This document shows, in pieces, positions 43,853-56,165 of a stretch of DNA of 64,000 nucleotides. A model generated the notes under the pieces. The model made no database searches. It worked only from the letters and a program-made list of their open reading frames with translations, and was not told the DNA's origin. A program made the translations under genes and the position numbers. Every line of letters begins with the position of its first letter. Within the stretch, counting starts at the first letter, position 1. The DNA comes from Tilletia caries (lineage: Eukaryota; Basidiomycota; Exobasidiomycetes; Tilletiales; Tilletiaceae): the NCBI GenBank assembly GCA_032718865.1, contig JALUTQ010000004.1, positions 868,001-932,000 of the forward strand, given 5' to 3'.

Positions 43853-44001
43853 TACATCCGTCAGACAGGTCCCAGAATTTTTGTCTCTCGGCCGTAACGC
43901 TCAGACCATCATCTGGATGAGCCTGACGCGAAGAAAGGTGGGAGCGGGAAGACGGCAGCGACAACGAACTCACTCAGCGAACTGCAAATAATAAATTGGT
44001 C
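43853..44001 (+). promoter_or_regulatory. Short residual URA5 promoter next to mariner element
   Basis: Only 147 bp separate the transposon's TA duplication from the URA5 start codon. It ends in an A-rich leader (AATAATAAATTGGTC) directly before the ATG. Any URA5 control sequence further upstream is now beyond 3.9 kb of transposon DNA. Confidence 0.5.
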
Positions 44002-44703
44002 ATGTCTGCCGCTACCGACGCTCCCCTCGAGGCCCACCAGAAGGCGTACATCGAGCTCTCCCTGCGCTCCCAGGTGCTCAAGTTCGGCGGACCCTTCACC
44101 CTCAAGTCCGGCCGCCAGTCGCCCTACTTCTTCAACTCCGGCCTCTTCAGCTCCGGCGAGGCCATCGCACAGGTCGCCTCCAGCTATGCCGCAGCCATCG
44201 TGAAGAGCGGGATCGAGTTCGACGTCCTCTTCGGCCCCGCATACAAGGGCATCACTCTCGCCGCAGCCACAGCGCTCGCGCTCTACCGGGACCACAACGT
44301 CAACGTAGGCTTCGCCCATAATCGCAAGGAGGCCAAGACGCACGGGGAGGGCGGAAGCCTCGTCGGTGCCTCGCTCGAGGGCAAGCGCGTCCTCATCATC
44401 GACGACGTCATCACAGCCGGCACGGCCATCAACGCGTCCACCGCCATCCTCGCGACCCAGCCGGGAGCCAAGCTTGTCGGAATTTGCATCGCCCTCGACC
44501 GACAGGAACGTGCTGCTGCCGACGATGATGATCCGGACAAGCGTTCGGCCATCCAGAAGGTCGAGCAGAGCTACGGCGTCAAGGTCACAAGCGTGTGCAC
44601 CCTGGAGAACATCATCACATATCTCCGCCAGCAAGGCGGCTTTGAGGACCAATTAGCACAGATGGAGTCGTACCGCTCTCGGTATGGTGCTCAGCAGCAA
44701 TAG
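44002..44703 (+). CDS. URA5: Orotate phosphoribosyltransferase
   Basis: Single exon, 233 residues, matching the length of fungal OPRTases (about 226). Motifs: FTLKSGRQSPYFFNSG near residues 32-47, LFGPAYKGITLA at 76-87, AHNRKEAKTHGEGG (the flexible catalytic loop with its lysines) and the PRPP-binding loop VLIIDDVITAGTA at 130-142. The enzyme joins orotate to PRPP to make OMP in de novo pyrimidine synthesis in the cytosol. The ATG at 44002 is the first in frame near the conserved start. There is no intron. The mobile-element block ends 149 bp upstream, and OST3 converges from the right with 219 bp between stops. Confidence 0.97.
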   Translation: MSAATDAPLEAHQKAYIELSLRSQVLKFGGPFTLKSGRQSPYFFNSGLFSSGEAIAQVASSYAAAIVKSGIEFDVLFGPAYKGITLAAATALALYRDHNVNVGFAHNRKEAKTHGEGGSLVGASLEGKRVLIIDDVITAGTAINASTAILATQPGAKLVGICIALDRQERAAADDDDPDKRSAIQKVEQSYGVKVTSVCTLENIITYLRQQGGFEDQLAQMESYRSRYGAQQQ

Positions 44704-44922
44704 ATGATAACAGCCTCGGATCCAGAACGCAATCAAGGATTCAGTGCGAAATATCCATCCCCATCTCTTCGTCCGCATGCAGTGTATGATTCACCTTCCA
44801 AAAAACAGGAAGTTCATGCGGCTTTTACAAGAAGAGACGGAAAGGATAACCGGGGCTGGATGACGAGATTGGGATAAGTTCGTCAGTGTTCGAACAGGAG
44901 AAGGGGGCCGCTGGCGAGACAC

Positions 44923-46116
44923 TTACTTCTTGATCCGGAAGACGGAAATGAGCAGACTGAAGGTGCCCAAGAAGATGGCGCTCCAGATGTAGACGCCAGC
45001 CCGTTGCCGCGTAGCGTCCGTCTGAGCAGGCACGTAAATGGTCAAGGCAACAATGGAAACAGCCAACAGTGCGTCTGCAAGAGAAAAGAAAGATCACATT
45101 TCCGTCAGTCGGCCACATCGAGAGATGAGAAATTAGGAATTCCATGTGCGGTGCGACTCACAGAGACCAGAAAGAATGTGGCTCTCGGCACCATACTGGT
45201 TGCTGAACCCATCGGCAATCATGCGCACCCCATTCTGCGTCGGCACCATGTACGGCGCCTGGCGAATCTGGACCCACATCAAACCCGAGTTCATCGTGAT
45301 AATCGTGGCCAAGCTGATGAACACCCAAAGCATGCGGTGGCCAAGGAGCGAGAGCACCATGGGAGCGAACACGGATGCTGCGCTGCCCACTGCGATCACG
45401 CCGACGGTGCTGCTGATGATGAGGACCCAGGGCAGGGGCTTGCGGTATGGGTTCGGAATGCCGAGTGCTCGGGCGAGGGACTCGGTCAGGTCCGGGGCTT
45501 CGAAGCCGGCGCGCTGGAAGTCGTACACTGCTGCCTCGGGACCTCGGCCGTCGCTACCTGTAGGAGCATGGAAATGGAGCACAGGCGCATGCTGCAACCT
45601 CAGCTGTGTGACGCAGAACGAAGTAGTGTCAGCGTCGCACGTATGCTAGGAACACCTCACAGGCAGGCGGAGGGGCCGTATTCTACGAACCCGAGTGTAC
45701 ACATCTCTCCCGTTGACGAACTCGAGCTTGGCAAATATATGGCTGTGGCGCGCATCGCTCTTCGCGAACGCCTTGGCAGCCGCCTCGTACTCAGGCTGGA
45801 AGATCTTGCACGGCTGGCACGGGATCGCCGGGTCCGTAGTGGTGAGCAAGACATGAACCGAGTAGTTGCGCGGATGAGACAGGAGCACACCGTAGCTCTC
45901 CGTGTTCAGCTCGAGCACGTTCTTGGGCACGCTCTGCGCTTGGGAGAGGAAGTAGGCCGACCGAGCCGCATCGCTGGCGAATTTGGTTTGGAGCTTGTGA
46001 GGTTGGACCGCCGCATGAGCGGGCGCGGTGAGGCACGCCAGGAAGGCGGCGATGAGCAGCATCACCAGCGCCGGCATCGTGCGCGAGCCGGAGCGCAGTT
46101 GTCTTACGAGTGCCAT
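44923..46116 (-). CDS. OST3: Oligosaccharyltransferase subunit OST3/OST6
   Basis: Exons 46116-45691, 45603-45162 and 45074-44923 encode 339 residues (yeast Ost3, 350). A signal peptide (MPALVMLLIAAFLACLTAPA) is followed by a thioredoxin-like lumenal domain with the redox motif C100-QP-C103 in PAIPCQPCKIFQPEY, then four hydrophobic membrane spans (WVLIISSTVGVIAVG, MLWVFISLATIITM, ALLAVSIVALTIYV, IWSAIFLGTFSLLISVF) and a lysine-rich FRIKK tail consistent with ER retrieval. Ost3 forms transient mixed disulphides with nascent chains to help N-glycosylation. Intron 1 was placed with a weaker GTTCGT donor because this joins DVYTR to LRLQHAPVLHF as in the family. Confidence 0.92.
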
Positions 46117-46488
46117 CCTTGTCCGCTCGTGATGGTGTCCGTCGTACAGATCTTCCAAGCACAGGCCCGCAACGTCGGTGCGAAAGCGTGGAAGGCGGAA
46201 CGGAAGCTGGCGGCCAATGATCATGCACCAAGCGTTCGCCTCACCAAGGAGCACACAGATGGCGACAAATGGCGACAAAGGGGAGGGGAGGAGGCAAGGA
46301 GCGCACACCCAGCCAGAACGAGGATACGGATTGGTAATACATTATGATCTGGTAGCTGGTAGGGGTGGGGCAGGTCGCAAGGACTCGCAGTTGCGTACAT
46401 TTCTGCCTTTGGAGAGCGGCGGCGGGGGTAGGTTCAATCTGGATCCGCGGTAGTAAGAGAAAACAGATCCAGAATGTCCGTGCAAACC
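46117..46488. other. Intergenic region OST3 / cyclin
   Basis: 0.37 kb with the OST3 promoter and the 3' end of the cyclin gene. Nothing else recognised. Confidence 0.3.
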
Positions 46489-47728
46489 CTAGTCCGCTCT
46501 CTGTTGAGCCTTCCGGTCGTCTGGCCGCGGCCAGCGATGTCCCGGTACGTGAACGTTCAGTTCCGGGTACTCCGACTCTCGCATTCGGGCGCTGAGGAAG
46601 GGGTCGTCTCCGGGTAATGGCGCCAGGTGGGGCGAGTTCCTCTCCGCCTGCGGTTTCGATGATACTTCTAATGGTTCTTCGGCGAGGGAGTATGCCGGGT
46701 GTGATCGGACAAGAGAGCTGTAGTAGTGTTGCAGCATTGTGCCATCACACTGATTTCGCAAAGTGTGCGTTCCAATCATGGATGAGCATTTCCCTTTGTT
46801 GACCTGAAAACACGCGCGGGGAGCTTGTAACTCACGGTGAGGGACCAGTCAATGTTCTCCAAGAACTCCTTCTCGAGCATGTTCAGCTCGATGAGCGATA
46901 TGCCTCCGACTTTGGCATAGTGACCTGGAAAAAAAAATGCAGAGTCAGCTTCTACTCGTATGACCTCGCATTCCACTCGATCCGGCGACTCACTGTTTGT
47001 GCTGAATGCATCACACAACGCTTTGCTCGCGCACACGATGGCCGCACACACGAAGCGATGCACTGTCAGGCCACAGATGGTGAAGCCCGGCATGCGCTCG
47101 CACACCCGATCAATGTAGACGAGCAAAATCAAGGTACAGACTTTTTCCAAGTTTGTGTACCGCACAATGCGGCGGAGGTACGACGCGACGCTGATGCCTG
47201 GCGTCGCTCGGGAGTGGAATCTTGTGAGCGAGGAAGGGTGAAGAGGAAGTTTGTCGTTGTGGGCGACCAGCCTTGAGAGCATATCGGCTGTGAAAACAGG
47301 GGTAATCCGGCGAGTCAGGCGCGAAGACACCGACACCTATTCAGGACCGGAAGAGGACACTCACCGACCAGGACGACGACATCCTCAGCTTTGGCGTCTT
47401 CGAACAGGGCTGGAAGGACTTGGACGCTGGAAGTGTTGCCGCGTTCTACTACTGGCAAGACAGCAGGGGCGATCTCCGCATTGTTCACCCCGCTGCCGGG
47501 CGACTGTCTCGCAAAATGGTCACTTGCGCTGGCGGTCAACTTGGTGCTATTGGTCGCGCTTCCACTGGCACTGGCATATACGCTTGTTCTGCGACCATCA
47601 CTGCTTCCTGTGTGAGGTGCGCTGTCGACCTCCATGGCCTCGGCTCCGGCGGCTCGTCGTCTGGATTGAGACCGCGAGCCCGTCGACGGTGCCTGCGGCG
47701 AGGAGGACGGCGACGGAGCGTCTGCCAT
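46489..47728 (-). CDS. Pho80-like cyclin (PCL family)
   Basis: Exons 47728-47365, 47287-46994, 46924-46836 and 46749-46489 encode 335 residues. After a disordered N-terminus of about 130 residues comes a single cyclin box: ISVASYLRRIVRYTNLEK, LVYIDRVCERMPGF, VHRFVCAAIVCASKALCDAF, STNSHYAKVGGISLIELNML and EFLENIDWSLT. The SHYAKVGG segment and L-N-x-L-E are hallmarks of Pho80/Pcl cyclins, which activate the CDK Pho85 (phosphate sensing, cell cycle, polarity). The last intron (46835-46750) was set at 86 nt since it joins WSLT to CDGTMLQHYYSSLV, as family spacing requires. The C-terminal 70 residues are proline-rich and unconserved. Confidence 0.87.
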
Positions 47729-48128
47729 CTTGAGAGGCTGGAACACCTCGCCGTGCGATGGGGGGGAGAGGATGGACAGACTCGCTGGATCCCTGGCTCG
47801 TCCCCTTTGCACGCAGTGCTGTGGTCGTCTGTCGCTGAAGGGAAGGAAGGAAGAAGATGATGGTGTGAAGGTGGGAAGACAAGGGAGAAGACTAGACTAG
47901 CGCAAGCGAAGGCAGCATGATCTCGATCTGGTCCGCACGGAGCTTTGCCTGTCCGCAGTCCGCACGCCGCACGGTCATCAGCGCTAGCATTCATTCATTG
48001 ATTCATTCTGTACAGCGCCGTCAGCCGTGGCTCCAGCTCACCCCTTCCCGGCGCTCTCGCTCTCGCTCCCGCCGTACATAGAACCCAGGCCGGGCTTGTG
48101 TCCCTCCGTGTTTGAGGAGCGATTAGCG
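47729..48128. promoter_or_regulatory. Divergent promoter region cyclin / MON2
   Basis: 0.4 kb between the two start codons, with CT-rich leader on both sides. No specific site named. Confidence 0.4.
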
Positions 48129-51100
48129 ATGTCCCAGGCCCACGCCTTGCTCACGACCGAGCTCACAGCGCTCGCGTCCGAGGTCAAGAGGAAACACCCA
48201 GAAATCCGACAGGCGGCTGAGCAAGTCCTCGCCAGGCTCAAGTCGAATCCAGAGGCTACAATCAGCGCGTGCAAAGACGGTGAGTTTGGGTGATGTTGGC
48301 CCTGCATGCTTTGTACCACCCCTTGCCAGGTTCACTGACGCAAAGAGGTTCGGCATGTTGCAGAGGCAGTACCTGCGGACGAGAATGTCCTGCTCAAGCC
48401 CGTACTCGAAGCATGCGGTACCAAAATTGCAAAGGCGCAGTCACTCGCGCTCTCCATTTTGCAGCGCCTGGTCAGCATTCAGGCTATTCCGCAGGTGAGT
48501 AAATGCTTAACTATCCAAGTGTTGTTCTCGCTCCGGGTGCGCTGACGGTCTCTCTGTCTTTCCGCCTGACTTCGACACGTAGTCCTCTGTGCCGGGCATA
48601 ATCCAAACCCTGACGCAGACCGCTCCCAAAGCAGACGTAGATGTTCAGTTGAAGACGTTGCAGGTCGCAGCGGCCCTGCTTTCCTCGTATCAGAGCATAC
48701 ATGGCAAGCTTCTTTCGGCCACCCTCTTGTTATGCTTCAAGCTCCAAGATTCTCGGGTCTCCGTGGTCAGCTCGACGGCGGCTGCGACATTGCGGCAAGC
48801 GGTGATGACCATCTTCGAAAAGGTTGCGGCCGAAGACAATGTCCTGGACGGCATCAAGGACGGTGGGGAGGATGCGGCTGCCGCAGCTCCCTTGGCAGCC
48901 ATGACCGTCTCCCTTCCGGATTCTGAGCATGGGTCCGTGACGCTGTTTCCGTGCTCAAAAGATGCGTACCTCACCATCACGGACCTGAACTCCTTGGCAA
49001 CCGGCGATACGGCTCCCTTTCTTCAACTCAACTCCCTCCCACGCACATTTGCCCTGGAGCTAATCGAGTCTATCCTCACCAATCATCCCAAACTTTTCCG
49101 CTCTTCGCACCACCCCGAATTGCTTCTCGTCCTCCGGCAGTCCACGTGTCCTCTCTTGATCAAGGCGCTCAGCGAGAAGCCTGTCTTTCCGACCTCGCTC
49201 CGGCTCATGCGCGTCCTCTTCCTCCTCCTGCGGCAGTTCAGCACTGAGCTGGTCCTCGAGGTCGAAATACTCATGAACATAATGATCAAGACCATCCAAC
49301 CCCTCCAGGCCCCTGGTATTCCCGAAGAAGGCAACGAAAGTGGTACGCTGACTCCTCCATGGCAACGCATCCTTGTCATGGAAGTCATCCGATCTTTGAC
49401 CGCCGACATCACTTTCCTGCGCAACTTGTGGAAGTGGTACGACGCTGAGCAGTCTGGGTCGAGTGTCTTCGCAAAGCTCATCGAGAGCCTTCATCGCCTC
49501 GTCACGGAGAACCCTCAGGCGCTAGGACGTGGATCAGAATCAATGAGCGGTAGCGCGGCTGCGAGCATCAATCGCCGACAGTCAAGAGGCAGCATGGACC
49601 AGGGTTACACCGGTGGCCTGTACGAAGCTGCTGCCGGGTTGGCGAACGCTGCCATTGGTGGCGTACTGGCTCCCAACAGCACAGATGCACTAGGGTTGAG
49701 CTTTGAGGCCAGCGCGCCCAGCATGCAAACCATCGATCAGCTGGACAAGTCAGAGGCCCCGGTTACACCGCCAACATATGTGTACCTCCTCGCGATGCAA
49801 TCGTTGGTGAATGTTGCCCAAGCCTTCAGCTCGCAGATCCTCCCAGCATACTCCGCATTCGTCAACGCGCGGCCCAAGCATAGTCCCCGCGCCCCTCCTC
49901 CGCTCGACCTGAACACTCTGAAAGGCTCCGACCGACAAGATATGGATGCAGCGATCGCCATGGTCAACTCAGCCTGGACGTCGCTCCTTGCCAGCTTTAC
50001 CTTCTTGTTGAGCTCAAAATGTGACGACGCCGTCTTTGCGGAGGTGCTCAGCGCCTTGCGAAACTTCACGAACGTGACTGGTGTGCTGACGTTGCAGACG
50101 CCGAGGGACGCTCTCATTGCTTCGCTGCTCAAGTTTGCGGTTCCGCGGCCTGTGGTTGCCGCCGTGGCTGCTCAAAAGTTGTCAGGCGAGCCTTCCAATA
50201 GTGTGTCAACCGCGAACGCCCAACGCCCTCGACTTCTCACTCGCAATCTGGCATGTCTTAAAGCCTTGACGCAGATATCACACTATCTAAGTGGGATGCT
50301 GCAAGAGCGCTGGCTCGAGGTTCTTGAGGGGCTCTGTGATGCCGAGTTCGTGCTGCAAAGGACAATGCCGAGAGGCAAGCCCTCGGCGGACAACCCTCCA
50401 CCTTCGCCGGCACGCACACTGTCGATAGGGCCGTACGCCGCCAGCTCGCTCAGCTCTGTGGATCCGCGGACGGGACAACCACAATTGCTGAGCGATCTCG
50501 ATGCTGATCATCTCCTGGCCGGAATTCGCCACATCTTCGAAAACAGCACAGCCTTGGACACGAATGCCTTCAAGGCCTTCGTCACGGCGCTCTGCCAGCT
50601 CAGCGACCAGTATGCCCTCGTTGATGAAGCGGTTGCGAGCGCCACGCCGACATCCAGTCCGTCGAAGAGCCGCACGGTAGGATCGTCTGGCTCGATTGCC
50701 TCGGCAGTACGATTGACTGGCTCCGATCTGAGTTTCCCACTCAGCAACATTGGCCTCGTCTTGACGCTCAATATCGAGAGGCTTTGCTCGAATCCCGCCA
50801 ACGAGGGATGGGACATTGTTGTACAACACGTTCTCAAGCTTTTGGAGGGTGTCTCACTCCGAGCTGCGTTGCGCCTGCAGGCTAGCGACATGCTTGACAG
50901 CGCTCTGCTACTCGCACTGAATTCACCCAAAGGTCAGAGAACAGAGGCTATCCAGCGACAGGTCCTCGACGCACTCCGTGTTCAAGGTATTCTCGAGGCG
51001 CGGCGGGCGAACAGCGCAGATGTAGAAGTCCGCAAGCGAGGTCTGGAGGCTTTGCTCAAGGCGATCGAATCGCACGGTCACGGCTTCCTGCTCGGATGGG

Positions 51101-54030
51101 AGACCATCTTCGAAATCTGCTCTGCGGCCTGTCCGACCTCTCAGCACGATGCTACCTCTTCTACCAACGTACGAAGTGCAGCACCTCTGATCAAGGTGGC
51201 ATTCTCCTCGCTACAGCTGGTGTGCTCCGACTTGCTCACCTTGCTCTCGCACGAGCAACTACGGCTGTGCATCTCCACTTTGACGGACTTCAGCTTGCAA
51301 CGCGAGGAAGTCAACGTCGCACTGACAGCCAACGGCACTCTGTGGATTGTCACGGCCGAGCTCGCCGGTCGATGGTCAAAAGCCGACAAGGCAAAAGCGG
51401 AGGAAAGCATCAGCAGCTTGACGGAGCTTTGGCTCTTCCTCTTGCATTGCATTCTGCGCGTTGCCGCTGATACGCGATCAGATGTACGGAACGGTGCGAT
51501 TGCGACCCTTTTCAGGGTACTGCAGCAATACGGCGACTCCTTCGAGCCAGCGGTCTGGCAGCGCATCACGTGGGAGGTCCTTTTCCCGCTGCTCGCCAAT
51601 CTTGATGTGACTGTTAAAGCGACGTCAGAGAACGTCCCCTCGTCAGTCCAAGACGGCCGTCGGACGTCGTCCGCTCAGGTGGAATACGGGGAGCCCACCA
51701 TCTTGAGATTGTTGGAGGACAGTCATGTGCTGGCACTGCAGAGTCTCGGCCGTACTCTGGGGGACAACTGGCAGCGGAAATATCTCTTTGCCGAGCATTC
51801 CGCGATCTGGGCGCACTCGCTTCAACATCTCGAGGCCACTTTCGTCCGGGGTCCCAGTCACATCGCCGAGGCTTCTATCAAGGCGCTTCAACATTCCCTG
51901 GAAACGAACGCCACCGCAGCTGAAAGTGCTTTGAGCGATCGCCTCATCGACACATTTGAGGCTGCATGGTCAACTTGGGTGAAGATTGGCACCGCCATCC
52001 GGACCCCCAATGCTACGCACGATCTTACGCAGGGAAACTTGGTGATATTCGTCCAGCTGTTCACTCCGATCTACCGGGTTCTCCGCTCTCGTCTCGAGCT
52101 CGATCGTCTGGCAGATGCGTTGCTAGCGTTCAAAGGGTGCATACTCTACAACCGATCGCCCGACTTCCCTCATGACGTGGACAACAACTCTCCCTTGCAG
52201 TCAGCGGTTCTGAACAGCATTCGCGAGCTGCAAGTGATTCCGGGCTTGCCGTCTCTCATTCTTGCCGACTTGGCGCAATTCGCCTCTTTAGCCTTTTCGA
52301 CCGCCGCCGCGCCTCGTTCGACTCGTGTTCCTACCTACGTGGCATTGTTCAAGGCGGCATCTGCAGAGATTAGAGAAAAGTACAGCAGCTGGCAGGATCG
52401 GTCGGAGATCTACTCCAATGGTGCTGTTGAGAAGGTGTTTTCGGTAAGTTTCTGGTGCACCAGGCAGCTCTGGGGTAGCTTCACTCACTCTGGCGATGTT
52501 TGTACAGGCTCTGCGGCTTCCTCTACAACTGAAGTATGATTGTCCCGCCCCGTCTCGGACGGCCGGGAAAGGGGAGCCGTTATGGAAGGTGGCCACTCTT
52601 GTGTTCTGTCAAGCTGCTTCTGAATGCTGTCGACAACTTCAAAAGTTGCAAAGCGGTGGGTCTCGTCTATCTGTGCAACATTAAGGCCCATTCCCCATCT
52701 CAAACCACCCTCTACTTCTTACAGAGATTTCTCCTGAGCAGGTACAAGGCACCTGGAGACAGCTTCTTGGAACTCTGCAAAGTGGCCTGGTCGCAGACTG
52801 GTACGTTTCGATGCATTCATTCCATCCTCGTTTGCGCCACCACTAAAGATGCGCATCTTGTTCCCCGCTCATAGCTCCAGCCTGAGCATAGAAACGGACC
52901 GCAAGACCGTTGAGCGTGACGAAGTCTTCGATCTTGTCCTGATTTCCACGTTCGAGAAGAACATCCTTCCATTCTTAGGCCACGAGCAAGTGCCTTCCGA
53001 GCTGATTGTGGACTTCAGCACCGTCTTGGCGCAGGCCACGGTGCTCTATACCCTTGTCACCCTCTCGCACAGCGCCGACGGCACCAACACGAATCCCCCT
53101 CCCGCGAAGGAATCAACGCAGGCTAGCAACGCTGCTGGATTCCGAGGGAATGGATATGGCACGACTGCAGATATCGTCTCCACGCCAAGGCTCCACTTCG
53201 CATACTGGGCCTTCGATCTTCTCTTCGTCATGTGCTCAAGTGTGGTCAAAGGTGAGAAAAACCGTGTGATGTGCATTTCATTAATCGTGTGCGATAGTGT
53301 GCTTATCTTTCATCTTGGCTTTTCTCGCAGATGACAAGGAGGAATCAAGACGGCGCGTAGCAGCACTGGCACTGCCGGCGCTGATGAAGCGGAGCAGTTC
53401 AGTGCTGCAGTCATATTGCGACGACGCCTACCTCCGCGGTTCTCTGCCAGCCCCTCGAGTCCGCGACGAAGAGCTCAACTACGTCCTCGCCGGTCTGCTT
53501 GATCTCCATTTGTGGCCGAACACCATGACCAAGGCGTCCACGGAGACGACACAGTCAGGGTCCAAGGTGGAGTCCGACAAGTCTGACCTTTCCGGTGAGT
53601 TGTTAACATTTGAGCCCGGGGAACACCAACTATACTGTGTGCTGACTCAACAGCACGAACCCGAACCCCCCATCTTCTAGACCGCGAAATTGGAACGGCC
53701 CTGCAACAGCTCACGTGCCGCTCCACCCGAGCACACCTCTTCGAGCTCCACAGTTTACTATGCGACATCCTCTTCCTTCCTTCCTCGCCCGCGGTCGGGC
53801 CCATCCCTCCTGCGACGATCGGGACGAGCACGATCTTGTCCGTCCCGCTCGACCTGCCCGGCGGGCAGAGCCTCGGTCTGGTAGGGAGACCGAATCCGAT
53901 GGGAAGCGCTCGGCTTGATCGGGGTGGACTGCAACGGGCGCCTGAGCTCGCTCGTGGTGCGCTCAGTGTCATTTCCAATGTTCTTGGCCCGCACCGAATG
54001 ATACGAGACTTTGGTGCGAAGGGTGTCTAG
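48129..54030 (+). CDS. MON2: MON2 endosome/Golgi trafficking protein (Sec7-related, no Sec7 domain)
   Basis: Eight exons (48129-48279, 48364-48494, 48583-52443, 52508-52655, 52725-52800, 52875-53251, 53331-53594, 53654-54030) encode about 1,794 residues; yeast Mon2 has 1,636. The N-terminal DCB region (LTTELTALASEVKRKHPEIR, LKTLQVAAALLSSYQSIHG, LLLCFKLQDSRVSVVSSTAA, TLRQAVMTIFEKV) and the Mon2-type HUS/HDS helices further on (FALELIESILTNHP; RILVMEVIRSLTADITFLRN) identify it. The catalytic Sec7 ARF-exchange domain is absent, as in all Mon2. Mon2 acts with Dop1 and the flippase Neo1 on Golgi/endosome membranes. The C-terminal HEAT-like part continues through six small exons. Convergent with the MFS gene, 143 bp between stops. 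Confidence 0.93.
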
Positions 54031-54173
54031 CGTGACGGCTTCGTTCCCATTCCATGCCATGTACAACGACTCGTCTGCCGCCCAATGTAAATACAAGTCA
54101 CCACAGAATCGCTCTCCTTTTCCAATGCCAGGTTTCCCTCCTGTGTTCCGAGAAGTATACAAGGTCTTGCTCC

Positions 54174-56165
54174 TCAATAGGGATATCGGAAGGTAGGCTT
54201 CTCTCGATCTGTAGAATCCCGCAAGTCTTCAGCTGCCGAAGTCTTCTCCTCTGCGTGCTCAGCGTCGGCGAGGTATTGCTTGCGTTGCTTGTTCCAAGTG
54301 AAGTGCTGCAAAGGCGTGAGGAAGGGACGACCGGTCAAGGGTCAATATACACAGTCCGACTCTTGCACGGCGCGGCGCTCTGTGTGTCTGCAGCTAGACG
54401 GGTACTCACCACCAGACCGACTCCGCAGATGCAAAGGAGGCAGACGATGAACATCGCCATGATCGTGATTTTGGCCGGAGTATAGCTCGGTGCGTCCTTG
54501 GCTCGGAACTGAGGGAACAAAGCAGATCACAATCAGCGAGCAGTCGCAGGCATGCGAGCTCAGGACCCAGAAGACTGACCGTCTGAGGTCCAATGGCATT
54601 CCCTGTGCAGTAAGCAATCTGAACCAGGGCGTTGATGGTGACTTTCTTGGTAGAGCCCGAGACGGAGTTGGCCATCCAGGCGAAGATGAAGAGCAGGCCG
54701 ACGGGAAACGCGAAGACGAGACAATAGCCTGATCCATGGGCAGAAATGGGGATACAAAGAGGGAAGGGTGTCAGAAAATCAATACCGACGCTCATTACGC
54801 CTCCAGTACGCCGGATACTCACCAGCCATGCGAGAAACTTGCTCAGCCGTAGGCAGGGCCACGACCATAGCAGCGCCAACAATGGCAAGGACGAAAGCCA
54901 GCACGCCCGGGATGACGCGTGTGTGGGTGTAGACGGAGATCAGACAGCAGATGACGATGAGGACGACCTCGGCGCCGCCGGTGCTCATGCCGACGAGGGC
55001 CGTCTTCTTAGCGTCAAAGCCGAAACTTCGGATGATGGCGGATCCAAAGTTACTCGTGCCGCCTGAGAAAAGGAGAAGGAGGGAAGGCAAAAGTCATTTG
55101 GAGGTTGTTCATTTTTCATGTGGGTTATAGCTCTGTGATGATTAGAGTGCTCACCATTGGCGATGGAGCTGCAGAGGGAGAGGAGACAAAAGAGCCAGGA
55201 ACGCGGATCTTTGGAGTGTGGAAAAGAAAGAAAGATTCAGTTGCCCAGGCTACTGATGCCAAAAGCGAGCATGTCCTGAACGGAGAGAACTGACCTTTGA
55301 AAGCAGCATACATCTGATCGACCTTGAACCTCTTATCGCTCAACCCAGTCCGAGACTCCCGAATCCGCTCAATAGCCACAAGCCGCTCCCGCTCATCAAG
55401 CTGCTTCATCGTCATCGGTTCGCCCGGAAGGAACACGAGGAGGAACACTCCCCACACAATGGTGATCCCGCCAAAGATGAGGAACATCTCCCTCCACCTC
55501 GCAATGGCCAGTTTGGAAGGGTCCGCAACCAGTAAGCCGTACGTCGCAGCTCCTCCAATGATCTGTGCCCAGCCATTGCCCGTGTACCAAGTCCCCGCGC
55601 GAGCGGTGACCTCGCTCTGCGTGTAGAAGTTCCCAGTAATCAACACGAAGGCCGGTGTGATCGCGCCTTCGAACCAGCCGAGGAAGAAGCGACAGACGGC
55701 CATGCCGCTGAAGTTATGGCATGCGGCGTGGCACATGAGGATGATGCCCCAGATGATGATGTTGATGGAGGCGTAGTTGGCGACGTTGAATCGTTGGAAC
55801 GCGAGGGCGTGGATGGGCGAGGCGATGAGGTAGCCGATGTAGAAGAGCGATCCGAGGGTGCTGAATTCTTGTCCGTGCAGTCCGAGGTCGCTTTGGAGTC
55901 CTGTATATCTCATACGCAAGCCAGATCAATATTTACCTGGATTTCGAGCTGAGCCCAGCGGGAAATGCTCACCTAAGAGATTTCCGAGGTTGAGTGTCGT
56001 CTTGTCCAGATATTGGAGGGTGACGGTGAGGAGCATGATGGGCATGAGACGCATGTCCAACTTGCTGAGAACATGGCTGCGTTCCTGAGCCGTGAAAGTC
56101 TCCCGCTCGAGCGCGTCGGCCGTGGTGGCCTCGACCAGCTCAAGACTTGCCTTGGAGCCGTTCAT
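54174..56165 (-). CDS. MFS transporter, allantoate permease (Dal5/ACS) family
   Basis: Seven exons (56165-55973, 55900-55295, 55208-55155, 55062-54823, 54728-54580, 54508-54410, 54305-54174) encode 490 residues, the normal length. About twelve hydrophobic spans. Early LDMRLMPIMLLTVTLQYLDKTTLN, then the sequence around MAVCRFFLGWFEGAITPAFV and WYTGNGWAQIIGG, and the central loop with PGEPMTMKQLDERERLVAIERIRE, are typical of the anion:cation symporter family (allantoate, nicotinate, biotin and related acids). The end AYCTGNAIGPQTFRAKDAPSY is diagnostic: family members end with F-x-x-x-D-A-P-x-Y. Plasma-membrane uptake of an organic anion is likely; substrate cannot be assigned from sequence. 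Confidence 0.88.

Noticed and set aside
43909..44652. 247-residue open frame antisense to URA5
   Set aside because: It mirrors the URA5 codons in a GC-rich gene and has no family motifs; third-position bias explains the open frame.
46804..46835. A 32-nt intron in the cyclin gene
   Set aside because: Too short for splicing in fungi and it inserts unconserved residues; the 86-nt alternative (46835-46750) restores family spacing.
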